Source: Symbiodinium natans
Lineage: Eukaryota; Sar; Dinophyceae; Suessiales; Symbiodiniaceae
Direction: 5' to 3'
NCBI GenBank assembly: GCA_905221605.1
Contig: CAJNDS010000335.1
Coordinates: forward strand, 768,910 to 832,909
Length of the DNA: 64,000 nt
The notes below the pieces were generated by a model. It made no database searches. It was not told the origin of the DNA and saw nothing but the letters and a program-made list of their open reading frames with translations. The position numbers and the translations under genes are program-made. This document shows, in pieces, positions 22,990-35,000 of the stretch (positions are counted from its first letter, which is position 1; each line of letters opens with the position of its first letter).

Positions 22990-25900
22990 GGGGGGGGGGG
23001 GGGGATCGTAGTTAGGGCGAGAGCAAGATCAATCGAACCTTGCACCGACTTGAAGGCCACCGCAAAGGAGGAGTGAGGGTTTAGGGGTTTTAGGGTTTAG
23101 GGTTTCGGGTTTCGGGTTTAGGGTTTAGGGTTTAGGGTTTAGGGTTTAGGGTTTAGGGCTTAGGGTTTAGGGTCTCACAGAATGCCTAGCCTTGCGCTGC
23201 CCTCAGTGAATCCAAACCCTTGAGCTTGCTCATCGTTCTGTTTTTCTTGCCATCACTGCCATGCGTGTGGGATGCTTCGAAAGCCATACTCTAAACCCTA
23301 AACCCGAAACCCTAAACCCGAAACCCTAAACCCTAAACCCTAAACCCCAAGCCATGCCCTGGGGCGCCTCTCCAGGTTCACCCGTCGACAGGAAGGCCTC
23401 CGTCACATCTCTCGGCTTGAGGGCTTCAGGGTTTTAGGGGTTTAGGGTTTAGGGTTTAGGGTTTAGGGTTTAGGGTTTTAGGGTTTAGGGTTTAGGATTT
23501 ACGTCACGGTTTAGGCTTTAGGGTTTGAGATATTAAAAATTTGGGGGTTTACGTCACAGTCTAGGCTTTAGGGTTTAGGCGTTTAGGCGTTTAGGGTTTA
23601 GGGTTTGGGGTTTGGGGTTTGGGGTTTGGGGTTTGGGGGGTTTTAGGGTTTGGGGGGTTTTAGGGTTTGGGGGGTTTTAGGGTTTTAGGGCTTTAGGGTG
23701 TTTAGGGCGTCACATCTCTCGGCTCGCCAAAATTAAGGAAGATTGAGGGTTGGGGGTTTGGGGGTTTGGGGACTTTAGGGTTTCCGGGTTTTAGGCTTCT
23801 AGGGGTTTAAAGCTTTTAGGGTTCAGGGTTCTTCCGGGTTTTAGGGCTTTAGGGCTTTTTGGGCTTTTTGGGTTGTTAGGATTTTCGGGTTTTAGGGTTT
23901 GAAGTCTTTGGGGGTTTAGGGGCTTGGGGGGTTAAATGCTTTTGGGCTGAGGGTGTAAGGCTAAGGGCTTCGGGTTCGGGGGAGCGAACCCGAAAGACCC
24001 TAAACCCTAAACCCTAAACCCTAAACCAAGGGCCTCCGCTAGTGGCTGCAGCCGCGCCGCGTGCGGCGTGAGCTCCTTTCGCAGCTCCTGAAGGGATGTT
24101 TATTAATTTTTTAGGGCCTTTTTGTTAAGTTTTAGGCGCATGTTTAAGCTTTAGGGGTGTTGGTTAAGTTTTTTAGGGGCTTCTGTTTTAGGGGCTTTTT
24201 CAGCTTCAAGGGCCTTTTCAAGCGCTAAGGGCCTTTTTATGGGGGGTTTGGGGCTTGGGGGCTTGGGGGCTTAGGTTTTTATGCTGCGCGAGGGGGCAGT
24301 TCGGTTTCAGAATCCCGCGCAAACGGAATTTAGCCCTCCGTCCTCTCTAGGGTTTAGGGTTTAGGGTTTAGGGTTTAGGGTTTAGGGTTTAGGGTTTAGG
24401 GTTTAGGGTTTAGGGTTTAGGGTTTAGGGTTTAGGGTTTAGGGGTTTAGGGGGGGGGGGGGGGTGGGTTCCGTGGTGGCTTAGAGGCTTTGGGTCGCTCA
24501 TTCCTCGAAAGGAAGGTCCTCTGTTGGGGTCCTTTCTTCCGAGGGTGCCCAGGGCTGCAGAAGATGATGGAGGGACCAACCACGGCCCCCCTTCCCTTAC
24601 ACCTAACAACCCGAAACCCCAATGTAGAGCTGTGTGTTGACCAGCGTAAACCCTGCAACCCAGAACCCCAAACCCCAAACCCTAAACCCCAAACCCTAAA
24701 CCCTAAACCCTATTAAAAGCAGGAAGTGACTCTCCGACTCGGTCCCTTCAGCAGCAGGGAGGCAGGGGGTGCCTCCAGCTGAGCTAAGTCGCCTTCCACC
24801 TCTTGGCAGGGTAGGAAACCCTAGAAGGTTAGGGTTTTAGGGTTTAGGGTTTAGGGTGAAGGGTTTTTTGGTTTAGGGTTTAGGGTTTTGGGTTTAAGGG
24901 CAACTGTTGCTTCAAGGTTTTCATGCAGATTACAAAACAAAGATGGCCGGTAAACCGAATGGAATGCGGTTCTGGATTTGGATTTGGGGATTCGGGGTTA
25001 GGGTTCGCTGTTCGCTCTTCGGCCACTCCACGCTCCAACTGAAACCTTGAAAATCATGAGGTCCTTCGCAACCCAAACACACACACCAAAGCAGCAAGTG
25101 TAGCAATATAGTAGCCTGTGCGTATACAGTATACGTATGCATGTCCCAAATGTTGAGCGGTCCTATGTCAAACACCACTTTCTGAGCCGAAAACCACCCC
25201 TAGCCTGCAGCCCAGCAGCCAGAAACCCTGAAGCCCTTCAAGCCCTTCTCACCTCAAACTCCCAAGTCCTGAAAACCTGCAAAGCTCCCAGAAGCCCCAA
25301 AACCCATACAACCCTAAACCCTAAACCCTAAACCCTAAACCCTAAACCCTTACAACGCCTGGGATCCCTAAAACCCAACAGAAGATCTGTAAGCATAAGC
25401 CCCCAAGCCCCCCCAACCCGCACATCCCTGGAGCAACCCCCTGGAGCCCTAAGCCCTTAAGAACCCCCTGGACAAAGACCCCGAGTGAAACCGTAAACAC
25501 TCTCCAAACCGAGCCTGTAAAAACCTTTTATAAGGGAAGTCTCCGAAAATAGGGATACCCTTGTACCCCTATCCTAAACCCTAAACCTTAAACCCTAACC
25601 TCTAAACTCTGAACCCTAAACCCTAAACCGCCTAAACCCTAAACCGCCTAAACCCTAACCTCTAAACTCCAAACCCTAAACCCTAAACCCTAAACCCCTT
25701 AGTAAAAATCTCAGCGAATGCCTTCAGCTTCCCTGCCGCCAGCAGTGGCAGTGCCGCAGCGCGACCGCCCGAGGCGAGTCGCTGCACCTCGTCAGGGGCT
25801 TTTGCTTAACAGGCCTTCTAAAGCCAGGGCTTGGGGTTTAGGGTTTAGGGTTTAGGGTTTAGGGTTTAGGGTTTAGGGTTTAGGGATCAGGGGACTTTGA

Positions 25901-28900
25901 AAGTGAGGTTGCAAGTAAGGTAACCATACTTGCAATTACTTGTAGCCCCCGATTAGGGTACTTAGAACCCTACTTACCAAGTGCCCCGATCCTCCAAGTA
26001 GGATGCCTGCATCGGTCTCACGCCATTCAAGGGTTTAGCGCTGGGGTAGCTTTGCAAGGGTTTAGGGTTCAGGGTTCAGGGTTTAGGGTTTAAGGTGCAG
26101 GGTTTAGGGTTCAGGGTTTAGGGTCTAGGGTTTAGGGTGTTTCAGGGCTTAGGGTTTAGGGTTCAGGGTTCAGGGTTTAGGGTTTAGGGGCTTAGAAAGC
26201 TTCACAGATCTGTTTGAGTGAGGGTTACTACAGGCATAATCGAGCGGATTTTCAAGGGTATCAGGGCATTTCAACTAAGGCCTTGAAAGGCACTTAAAGG
26301 GTCTGTCAAGGACTTGTAAACTGATGAGGCTTCTTTTCAGGGCTTAACATGACTTCAGGTTTGGCCGGGGTGTTAGAGGCGTCATTTAAGAGATTGAACC
26401 CCAAAACCTACAACACCCAAAGCCCTAAACCAAAAGAAGGGTGCTCTCTGAACTCCCAATCCCTTTTAGGGTTAGGGCTTTCGGGTTTTAAGGGATATTT
26501 GGGGTTTGTAGGGTTTCTGAACATTTTTGGGGTTCTCAGGGTTTCGTTACCCCCCGCACCGTCTGTAGAGAGTCGAAACGCAGCGACGTCCTTGCCGGGG
26601 CCGGTGCCTCCGCCAAATGTTCAGGGCTCGCGATCGACATGAGCTTAGGGTTTCGGGTGTAGAACGTTTAGGGTTTAGGGTTTGGGGTTTGGAGTTTAGG
26701 GTTGCGGGTTTAGGGTTTAGGGCTTGGGGTTTAGGGTTTAGGGTTTAGGGTTCATTTTGGGGTCAGCCGCCCTGAGTTTGACGCGCCTGCCCGGCAGCCA
26801 CTTGCAGGTGGCCGCCCGCCCGGCCGGCGACGTGGCAGAGCTGCCCTGCCAGGGACACCTCCCAAGCAGAGATTTGTTCAATCCGTAAACCCGGAACCCT
26901 AAACCTTCTACACCCTTACACCCTGAACCCTAAACCCGAAACCCCTAAACCCTTAAACCCCTTGAGCCCTTAATCCCCTGCCCTTTTATCTGCAGAAAGT
27001 CCGTGTGCGATATACCGGCTGTGAAGCAGCACCGCAGCTGGCCCTGCGGCCACATCCACCACAGTAGCTACTTGGAGGATCGGGGCACTTAGTAAGTAGG
27101 GTGTTATAAGTACCTTAAGTACCGTAACTGGGGGCGTCAAGTATAGTTACAACTAGGTCCCGTGATCCTTTAAGTAGATTGAGCAGAACCTCTCGTCGTT
27201 TTGTGTGCGTGCTGGTGAATCTGAGCAATGCCAGGGAATGGCCTGGCTTAGGGGAGGCCTGGAAGGCTTCTCATCTTAAACCCTACATTTACGGGAAGTT
27301 ACTTGATTTGGGGTTTAGGGTTTAGGGTTTAGGGCTTAGGGCTGAGGGTTTAAGGTTCAGGGGTAGTCTGAAGGTAGCCACAAGCTGTATGCGGGTTACC
27401 CAATTGAGGGCCCGTAATCAGGGACTAATTAGCTGCCCCCAGACTAAACCCTAAACATTCAGATTCCAACAAACAACAAATTCCTAAACTCAAATCTGGC
27501 TGGTTCTTAGTCGGGAATGAGGGAATGAGGTACCCTACATTATCCCTTAAAGGGTATATATGGTCCGGCGTCTGGCGTGTCCGCCCCCCCCCCCCCCCAT
27601 GGTATGGTCCGACTGTGAGCACACCCTCGGCAAAACCCGTGTGTTGGGAGTGTTGCGCCTTCGGTTGAGGGAGCAAGCCCTCGGGAAAACCCATGTGTGT
27701 GTGAGGCGTTTATCCCCCCCCCCTCCAGGTCTACGGTCTCTAACCCTAAACCCTAAACCCTTTCAAACCCTGAACCCTAAACCCTAAACCAACCCTAAAC
27801 CCTAAACCCTAAACCCTAAAACCAACCCAAGCACACCACAGGGGGGGGGGTTAACCCTAAACCCTAAACCCTTTCAAACCCTAAACTCTAAACCCTAAAC
27901 CCTGAACCCTGAACCCCAAACCAACCCTAAGCCCTAAACCCTAAAACCAACCCCCAACCACAACCACACCACAGGGGGGGTGGGGGGTGAACCCTAAAAC
28001 CCTTTCAAACCCTCAACCCTAAACCCTAAACCATGCCATAAACAACCCGAACCCTAAAACCAACCCCAACCACACCACAGGGAGGGGCGGGGGGGGGGGG
28101 TGGTTCCAGACCATGGGTGGGGGGGGGGGGGGGGGGGGGGGGCCCGGGGAGCACTGGAGCATATATAGGGCCCTAGTTCCCTCATTCCCTACTAAGAACC
28201 ACCTAAAGCCTTAAATCACTAAATCCTGGATTTGAGGGTCCCGGCCTCTGGGCTTTCAACTTGCCATCGGGGAATTCTTGGGTTTGAGGGGTCTAGCGTG
28301 TACTTGTGACGGTGGGTTTCCCTAAACCCTAAACCCTAAACCCTAAACCCTAAACCCTGGCGCCTGGAGGCTGTAGTCCTTGGATACGACGACCTAGACG
28401 GCGGACTCCGCGGGGGGAGGCGGGGGTTCGGGGGTTAGGGTTTAGGGTTTAGGGTTTGGGGTTTGGGGTTTGGGGTTTCGGGTTTAGGCTTTAGGGTGTA
28501 GGGTTTTGGGGATCCCAGAACCCTAAAACCTAAACCCCGAACCCCAAAGTCCAGAAAGCCTGCACACTAACAAAAACCTACATCCTCAACTCCAGAACCT
28601 TGAACCTAGAACCCTAGAACCCTAGAACCCTAGAACCCTAGAACCCTAGAACCCTAGAACCCTAGAACCCTAGAACCCTAGAACCCTAGAGGGTGCAGGG
28701 TTGGAGATCTTGACCCTCAACCCCTCCAACTTTAGACAAAACCCCTAACCCCTTAAGCAACTAAACCGTCAAACCCAAAACCCTTGAGCCTTCAGACTCC
28801 AAAACCCGAAACCCCAAAAAACCCCAAAACCCCCAAAACCCCTTCATTAAAACCCCCTAAAACCCCTAAAACCCCTAAAACCCCTAAAGCTCCTAAAGCT

Positions 28901-29064
28901 CCAAAAGCCCCTAAAACCCCTAAAACCGAAAACCCCTAAAACCTCTAAAGCCCCTAAAGCCCCTAAAACCCCTAAAACCCCCTAAAACCCCTAAACCCCG
29001 AAACCGTAAGATCCGTCCTCGCCCAAAGCGCGATTCACGCTTTCCAGGGCAGCCGGATCCATGG
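22990..29064 (-). CDS. Exon-like segments upstream of the FYVE exons (probably the same gene)
   Basis: Heptamer-free islands that open on the minus strand with AG acceptors: 29064-29012 (MDPAALESVNRALGEDG), about 27062-26994 (VVDVAAGPAAVLLHSRYIAH), 26858-26787 (GTG after GGGAG; SLAGQLCHVAGRAGGHLQV), about 26632-26560 (SIASPEHLAEAPAPARTSLR), 25787 to about 25705 (VQRLASGGRAAALPLLAAG, KLKAFAEIF), 24799 to about 24730 (VEGDLAQLEAPPASLL), 24087-24034 (ELRKELTPHAARLQPLAE), about 23395-23350 (AFLSTGEPGEAPQG), about 23255-23195 (KKNRTMSKLKGLDSLRAAQ) and about 23080-23030 (FAVAFKSVQGSIDLAL). Several look alpha-helical, which fits endosomal FYVE proteins with helical arms. Membership in one gene is inferred only from order and strand. 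Confidence 0.5.
25897..25996. mobile_element. Relative of the 27068 element
   Basis: The right part CTTACCAAGTGCCCCGATCC then TCCAAGTAGG is the reverse complement of the left end of the 27068 copy. The left end is diverged. It lies between heptamer arrays. Confidence 0.45.
27068..27177. mobile_element. Inverted-repeat element CTACTTGGAGGATCGGGG
   Basis: The left end CTACTTGGAGGATCGGGGCA and the right end GTCCCGTGATCCTTTAAGTAG are inverted with mismatches, about 110 bp. On the minus strand it ends CCAAGTAG directly before the exon-like segment reading VVDVAAGPAAVLL, so its end could supply the AG acceptor. A related right end occurs at about 25960-25996. Confidence 0.6.
28080..28142. repeat. 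G-rich tract within CCACACCACAGGG repeats
   Basis: Poly-G runs at 28080-28142 end a set of tandem units (27720-28080), each with CCCTAAA heptamers, ACCAACCCxAACCACACCACA and a G run, repeated about four times with a period near 115 bp. Confidence 0.7.
28609..28690. repeat. CCCTAGAA octamer array
   Basis: About ten consecutive units of the octamer CCCTAGAA, derived from CCCTAAA by one substitution and one insertion. This homogeneous variant block shows that altered units are being amplified. Confidence 0.9.
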
Positions 29065-30206
29065 CGATTTCGGGTTTCGGGTTTGGGGTTTAGGGTTTAG
29101 GGTTTAGGGTTTAGGGTTTGGGGTTTGGGGTTTAGGGATAGGCGGGGGCTGCCGCTTTTCCATGAGCGACTCTGGGAAATGACATGGCTGGTGTTTAGGG
29201 TGGGGTCTGCAGGGTTTGGGGTTCCGGGGGCGGGGGGGGGGGGTAAGGCCCGCGAAACTTGAGTCAGGCTTCGAGGTTCATTGAGGCCTTTTGGGGCTTG
29301 GCTGGGTGTTGAGTTTAGGGTTTCAGGGGTTTAGGTTTTAGGGTTTAGGGTTTAGGGTTTAGGGTTTGGGGTTTCAAGGGTTTAGGTTTTAGGGTTTAGG
29401 GCTTGGGGTTGCAGGGGTTTAGGGTGCTAGGGTTTTTGGGCTTTTGAGTTTTCCCATCTGGCCTGCCTCGTCGGAAAACAAGCTGCGGAGGGCGATACAG
29501 AAAGTAGAATCTCCAAGCTATGTAGCACCGAAACTACGATTGCGAAAGGAAATTTATACACTAACCCCTTAAACCGCTAAACGCTAAACTCTAAACCTTA
29601 AACCCTAAACCGCAGACCCCGAAACCCTAAGCCCTAAACCCTCTGGAAGGTGCGAGTCGTGCAGTGGTTTAGGGTTTAGGGCTTACGGTTTCGGGCTTCG
29701 GGTTTAGGGTTCAGGGTTTAGGGTTTTTAGGGTTTATGGGTTCGTAGGGCTTATAGGGTTTGGGGGTTCTGCGCCAGCATGGTTGTTGAAGGAGATGCCG
29801 AATGTAGCCACTTGGACGAGGTTAGGTGGCATGCACAAGTTCCACTTCGGAGAAGCAGCCATTGATATACTCGCATGTAGTTGCTACACTTGGCCCAAAA
29901 TGCCCCTTTAACTCGCAACATCTCATAACTTCGTACCCTCGAAGCGTTAAGGCAATGTGCAGCAAATCTTGGAACATGCTGCTTGTTCAGCAACTGCCGC
30001 CACCGCTGCCTGACACCATGGAGGACTGCATCACTTAGGGTTCAGGGTCATGCAGGGCCTTGGGTGTTAGGACTTGGGCGCCTTAGCCATTGACGCCAAG
30101 AAAATCTTGGGCCGCAAGCAATAAAGCCCACAAACCCTAAACCCTAAACCCTAAACCCTATGAAGGCCCCTGAAGCCAGCGCGCACTTGGCGTCAACTCC
30201 TGCTTG

Positions 30207-32050
30207 TTGATGTTCTTGCCGATGAAGGTGAGCTTGCAGATGCGCCTTGGTCGAACTTCGCCCTAAACCCTATGGCCTATAGGTTTTAGGGTTTAGGGTT
30301 TAGGGGTTTAGGGTTTAGGGTTTAGGGTTTAGGGTTTAGGGTTTAGGGTTTAGGGTTTAGGGTTTAGGGTTTAGGGTTTAGGGTTTAGGTTTAGGGGTTA
30401 GGGTTTAGGGTTTAGGGTTTTGGGTTTAGGGTTTAGGGTTTAGGGTTTAGGGTTTAGGGTTTAGGGTTTAGGGTTTAGGGTTTAGGGTTTAGGGTTTAGG
30501 GTTTAGGGTTTAGGGGTTTTTGGATTCAAACTGCACAGCTCCGGATGGCTACAAGGGCCTGTCTGGGCTCTGACATGTACAATCCTTATGCGCCCCAAAG
30601 GTAAAGGGGTTAGGGTTTTAGGGTTTAGGACAACCCTCACAACCCTGAGCCCTAAACCCTAAGTCCCAAACCCGTAACCTTGAACCCCTTGCACCCTGAA
30701 CCCTAAACCCCTAAACCTAAACCCTAAACCCGAAACCCGAAACCCGAAACCCGAAACCCGAAACCCTGAGCGTTGGGTGCCAAGCTCCTCGTCAGCCTCC
30801 CATGCACGCTGCGGCGAGCCGGAGAAAGCCATGTGCACTGCCTGGCACAAGCCCCAAACCCTGAACCTTACACTCCAAACCCTAAACCCTAAACCTTATA
30901 AACCGTAAACCCTATACCCTAAACCCTAAACTCCAAACTCTAAACCTTATACCCTGTACCCTAAACCCTAAACCCGCGCCAGGGAGTCGTGCACGGGGCT
31001 TCGGGTTTCACGCCTCGAGCCAAAGGCCCGAACCCACGATCTTGAACTCCCCAAACCGCGAAGACCCCCCCAAACCCGAAAACCCGAAACCCAAAACCCT
31101 AAACCCTAGCCCTAAACCCTAAACCCCAAACCCTAACCCCAAACCCTAGCCCTAAACCCTAAACCCCAAACCCTACACCCTCAACTAGGCCCTGGGCAGC
31201 CCACCTGGAAGACAAACTTCTCCTTCATGCCTTGCACCGCCAGGACGCCCTTTGTCCGGAAGAGGTCCACTCCACGCCTTCGACCAACAACGCTCCAAGA
31301 GTGCGGCTTCGGGTTTAGGGTTTAGGATTTAGGGTTCAGGGTTTAGGGTTTAGGGTTTGGGGTTTAGGGTTTAGGGTTTGGGGTTTAGGGTTTAGGGTTA
31401 GGGTTTAGGGTTTGGGGTTTAGGATTTAAGGTTTAGGGTTTAGGGTTTAGGATTTTGGGGACTTTGGGTGGGATGTGTGTGTGCGTGTTTGCTTGCTTTA
31501 TATGTTTGTCTCTTTGTTTTTCCTATTTTTCCTTCTTTTATTTGTTTGGGGGGGGGGGGAGGGAGGGGGGCTTAGGACCTCGGGATTTCGGGGCTGACTG
31601 CCTCTGGGTTTGGGTTTCGGGGTGCAGGCCTCCACCCCCCGAAGCCGTGCCAAGGCCCCCTAAAGCCTAATCCTAGCTGGGGATCATAAGCGGGGTAGCT
31701 TAGGTACACTTGGCCATAACCCCTTTCGGGTACATCTAACAGTACTGGCAACTAAGCTCCTAAAACCCTAAACACCTTAAACCCCCTAAACCCCTTAAAC
31801 CCCCTAAACCCCGAAATAAACCACCAAAACCCAAAACCCTGAACCCTACACCCCCCAAAACCCCAACTCTCTGAAATCCAAAGTTTCTGCCCCAAACCCT
31901 CAACCCTAAACCCTAAACCCTGAACCCTAAACCCTAAACCCTAAACCCTAAACCCTAAACCCTAAACCCTAAATGCCAGAAGTCGGGATTCCGAGGCTTG
32001 CACTCCTTGAGCAGCCAGCCCAGCCATTCGTTCAGCTTCTGCTGGTCCAC
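30207..32050 (-). CDS. CobW C-terminal domain exons
   Basis: Four exons of the CobW C-terminal domain: about 32050-31987 (VDQQKLNEWLGWLLKE), about 31270-31205 (DLFRTKGVLAVQGMKEKFVF), 30841-30786 (AVHMAFSGSPQRAWEADE) and 30245 onward (RICKLTFIGKNINKQ). The exon ending GACGAGGA joins the one starting G-CGC to give DEERICKLTFIGKN. The terminal exon is not certain: reading on from 30207 gives a stop at about 30193 after LTPSARWLQGPS, or a GA donor could lead to a further exon such as 29064-29012. Confidence 0.85.
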
Positions 32051-35000
32051 CTTCCACTCTTCCACGCTTTGTGCCCTAAACCCTAAACCCTAAACCCTAA
32101 ACCCTGAACCCTGAACCCTGAACCCTAAACCCTGAACCCTAAACCCTAAACCCGGAACCCTCGAGGAGCATGCGAGTCTGCCAGGGGGTCTTTAGCTCAG
32201 CCTCCAAGGCTGCCCACATTGATGCAAAGCATGCTGGGAGTTCTTGTGAAGGAATGTAGCAGAGGGGCCTTGGTCATTAGAATAGGATTTAGGATTTAGG
32301 ATTTAGGATTTAGGGTTTAGGGTTTGGGGTTTAGGGTTTACTGTTTAGGGTTTAGGGTCTTGGGTCTTGGGTCTTGGGTCTTGGGTTTTGGGGGGCGTTC
32401 TTCTGGTATAATTATAGGGGACCAGAATGCCATTAGGTAATTACTCCGACCCCTTTGGCGAGTTAAGCTACTCGAATGATGGGAACCATGTTGTTTACCG
32501 CTTTCTTTTGCTGGGAAGCCAGCATGTGCACAATACAGGCCTTTTGCTGCATTCAGTGCTCAAAAGTGCATGTGGCTAGCAGTTACGCACGCGGGCATGT
32601 TCAGTACCTAGGCATCACTTCCCCGCAAACAACGCGTTGCAAAAGCCACCCAAAACTACCATGGCCGCCAATGTCGGCATGCCTATGCTGTACAAGATGC
32701 CGCTAGGCACCTCGGCTGTCACTTTACATGTTGTTGACATAGAAATGGCCACGTGTAGCCTAGTACTTCAGCTGCAGCACAAACTCCCACTTGCCAGATG
32801 GGGACTCAACTCCCACGACCGTGGCACCAAGACCATACACGTCGTAAGGGCCACCCGTGTCAGAGCCGGAATTGGGTGCATGCGGCTTGAAGCCCCACGT
32901 CTCCATGCATTTCTGAAGCACACAGTCCACGTTCCGGCCCAAAGTCATCTGCAGGCTGCCAAGGTTCGAGGTGTCCACATCCTGCTTGCTGAAACAAGAC
33001 TCAGCGAAGTGGATGAGATCCGCCTCCTGTTGCTGCGTCGCGTCGCCGCGGTGGTGGCTGTGCACAGACACAGGTGCATGACTAGCATTGGTGGACCCCG
33101 CTTTTAAGCCGCTGTGCCCCTTTCGGAGCATGAACTGCCAGTGCCCGGAGGGCGTCTCAACCGCAATCATGGTGACACGCGATCCGACTCCGTAGATGTC
33201 GTAGGGCCCGCCCGTGTCAGGCCCAGAGCCCACAAGCACCGGGTGCCATCCCCAGGCCTGGTCCAGGTTGCTCAGCACGCACCCCGTGGCCACTCCCAAC
33301 GTCCCTTGGAGCACCACTTCACCCTGGTCGGTCTGCACCGCATTCCGCGTGAAACAGTCCTGCGTGGCCTTCAAGATGTCGCCGAGGTGATTGTTGTCCG
33401 CCCAGCCTTGCAGCAGGCACCTGGTCGAGATGCTGCTCTTGCGGCTCAGGAAGTCTTCTCCTGCAACCGTCAGGCACAGGAGTGTGCAGCAAAGGGCCTT
33501 CTGCATCATGGCCACCGATGGGAGCAGAGGTGGCTATGTGCAATACGCCGACGCAGATGGGAGCTTCAGTCCTTACAGCTACTGAGCAGAAAGGGTGCCC
33601 GGTCCAGTCAGGGATGATCTGCAAGCCTCGGCGGGAAGCCGCAAGACAAACAAAAAAGTACCCTAAACCCTAAACCAGACCCCAAACCGGTAGAAATCTT
33701 GCAGCCCGCCTTTAAGGACCTCAACTTAAACCCTAAAAAAACCCTAGGCCCTAATGTAGGGGTCGGAACAATTCTTAATAGTATTCCCTTAGGGTCCCTG
33801 TATATGTTTAGTATAAGAACCCCCCAAAAGCCCTATTCTAACTATTAAGGCCCCGAAAAGGGACGAGAGGAGGCCATGAGCCACTTAGAGGTTTACAGCG
33901 GTTCATAGCACTTTTCACCCCATCAGAGTTGTACTTATAAGCCCTAAACCCTAAACCCTAAACCCTAAACCCTAAACCCTAAACCCTAAACCCCTAAACC
34001 CTAAACCCACTTGTAAGCCCCTCAAGTGCCCTAATAGGGTTGTAAGTGGGGCGATCAGTACATCTATCACCGGGTTAGTAAGTTCCATGAGCCTCCAAGC
34101 AGGGTCTTTAGCTTGGACTCCAGGAATGCCAAATTGATGCAAAAGTACTGGGTTGTCGAGCCTGAAACCCTAAGCCCTGACCCTAAAACCCCTAAAACCT
34201 CGAAAAACCCCAAACGCGGGACCTCGCCCTTGACGTGGAAGCCCGCGGACGTCACGCGGTCATCGTGCTGGTGGTCCTGGTTATCCTGACCAGGATGTAC
34301 TTGGGCTTTGGGCTGTGGGTGGGTTTAGGGTTTAGGGTTGAGGTATTAGGGTTTATAGGGTTTAGGGTTTTGGATCAACCCCAACCCAAGTTACACCCTG
34401 AACCCGAAACCCCAACCACACGATTCGACCCCCAGCCTGAAGCCACGAATCCCTAAACCCCCTACACCTCTAAACCCTTAAACCCTTAAACCCCTAAACC
34501 CCGAAACCCTAAACCCGAAACCGCAAACTCCCGAACTCCCCTAAACCCTTTCTCTAAGTTGCCCTAAACCCTCAACCCTAAACCCTAAACCCTAAACACA
34601 AAAACCCGAGACCCCACCTCCAGGAAGGCTTCGTCCATCTCGAGGATCTTATCCAAGTCGAAGGCCTGGATACCCAGGATGAAGTCCATGTCGACCTGCG
34701 CTTTTCTCTGAAAGGGTTTAGGGTTTGGTTTAGGGTTTAGGGTTTAGGGTTCAGGGTTTCGGGTTTAGGGTTTCGGGTTTCGGGTTTCGGGTTTCGGGTT
34801 TCGGGTTTCGGGTTTCGGGTTTGGGATGCAGGACTCAGAAAGTGCCAGAGTTTCGCGTCTCGGGCTTAGTAGACTTCGGATGTAGGGCTTTGTTTAGGAG
34901 GTTCAGCGCTGGGAACACTTTTCGGGCTGCTTGTACAAGCAAAAAAACTGGGTTTACGGTTTATGGCTTAGGCTTCTAGGGCAACTTGGAGGACTCAATA

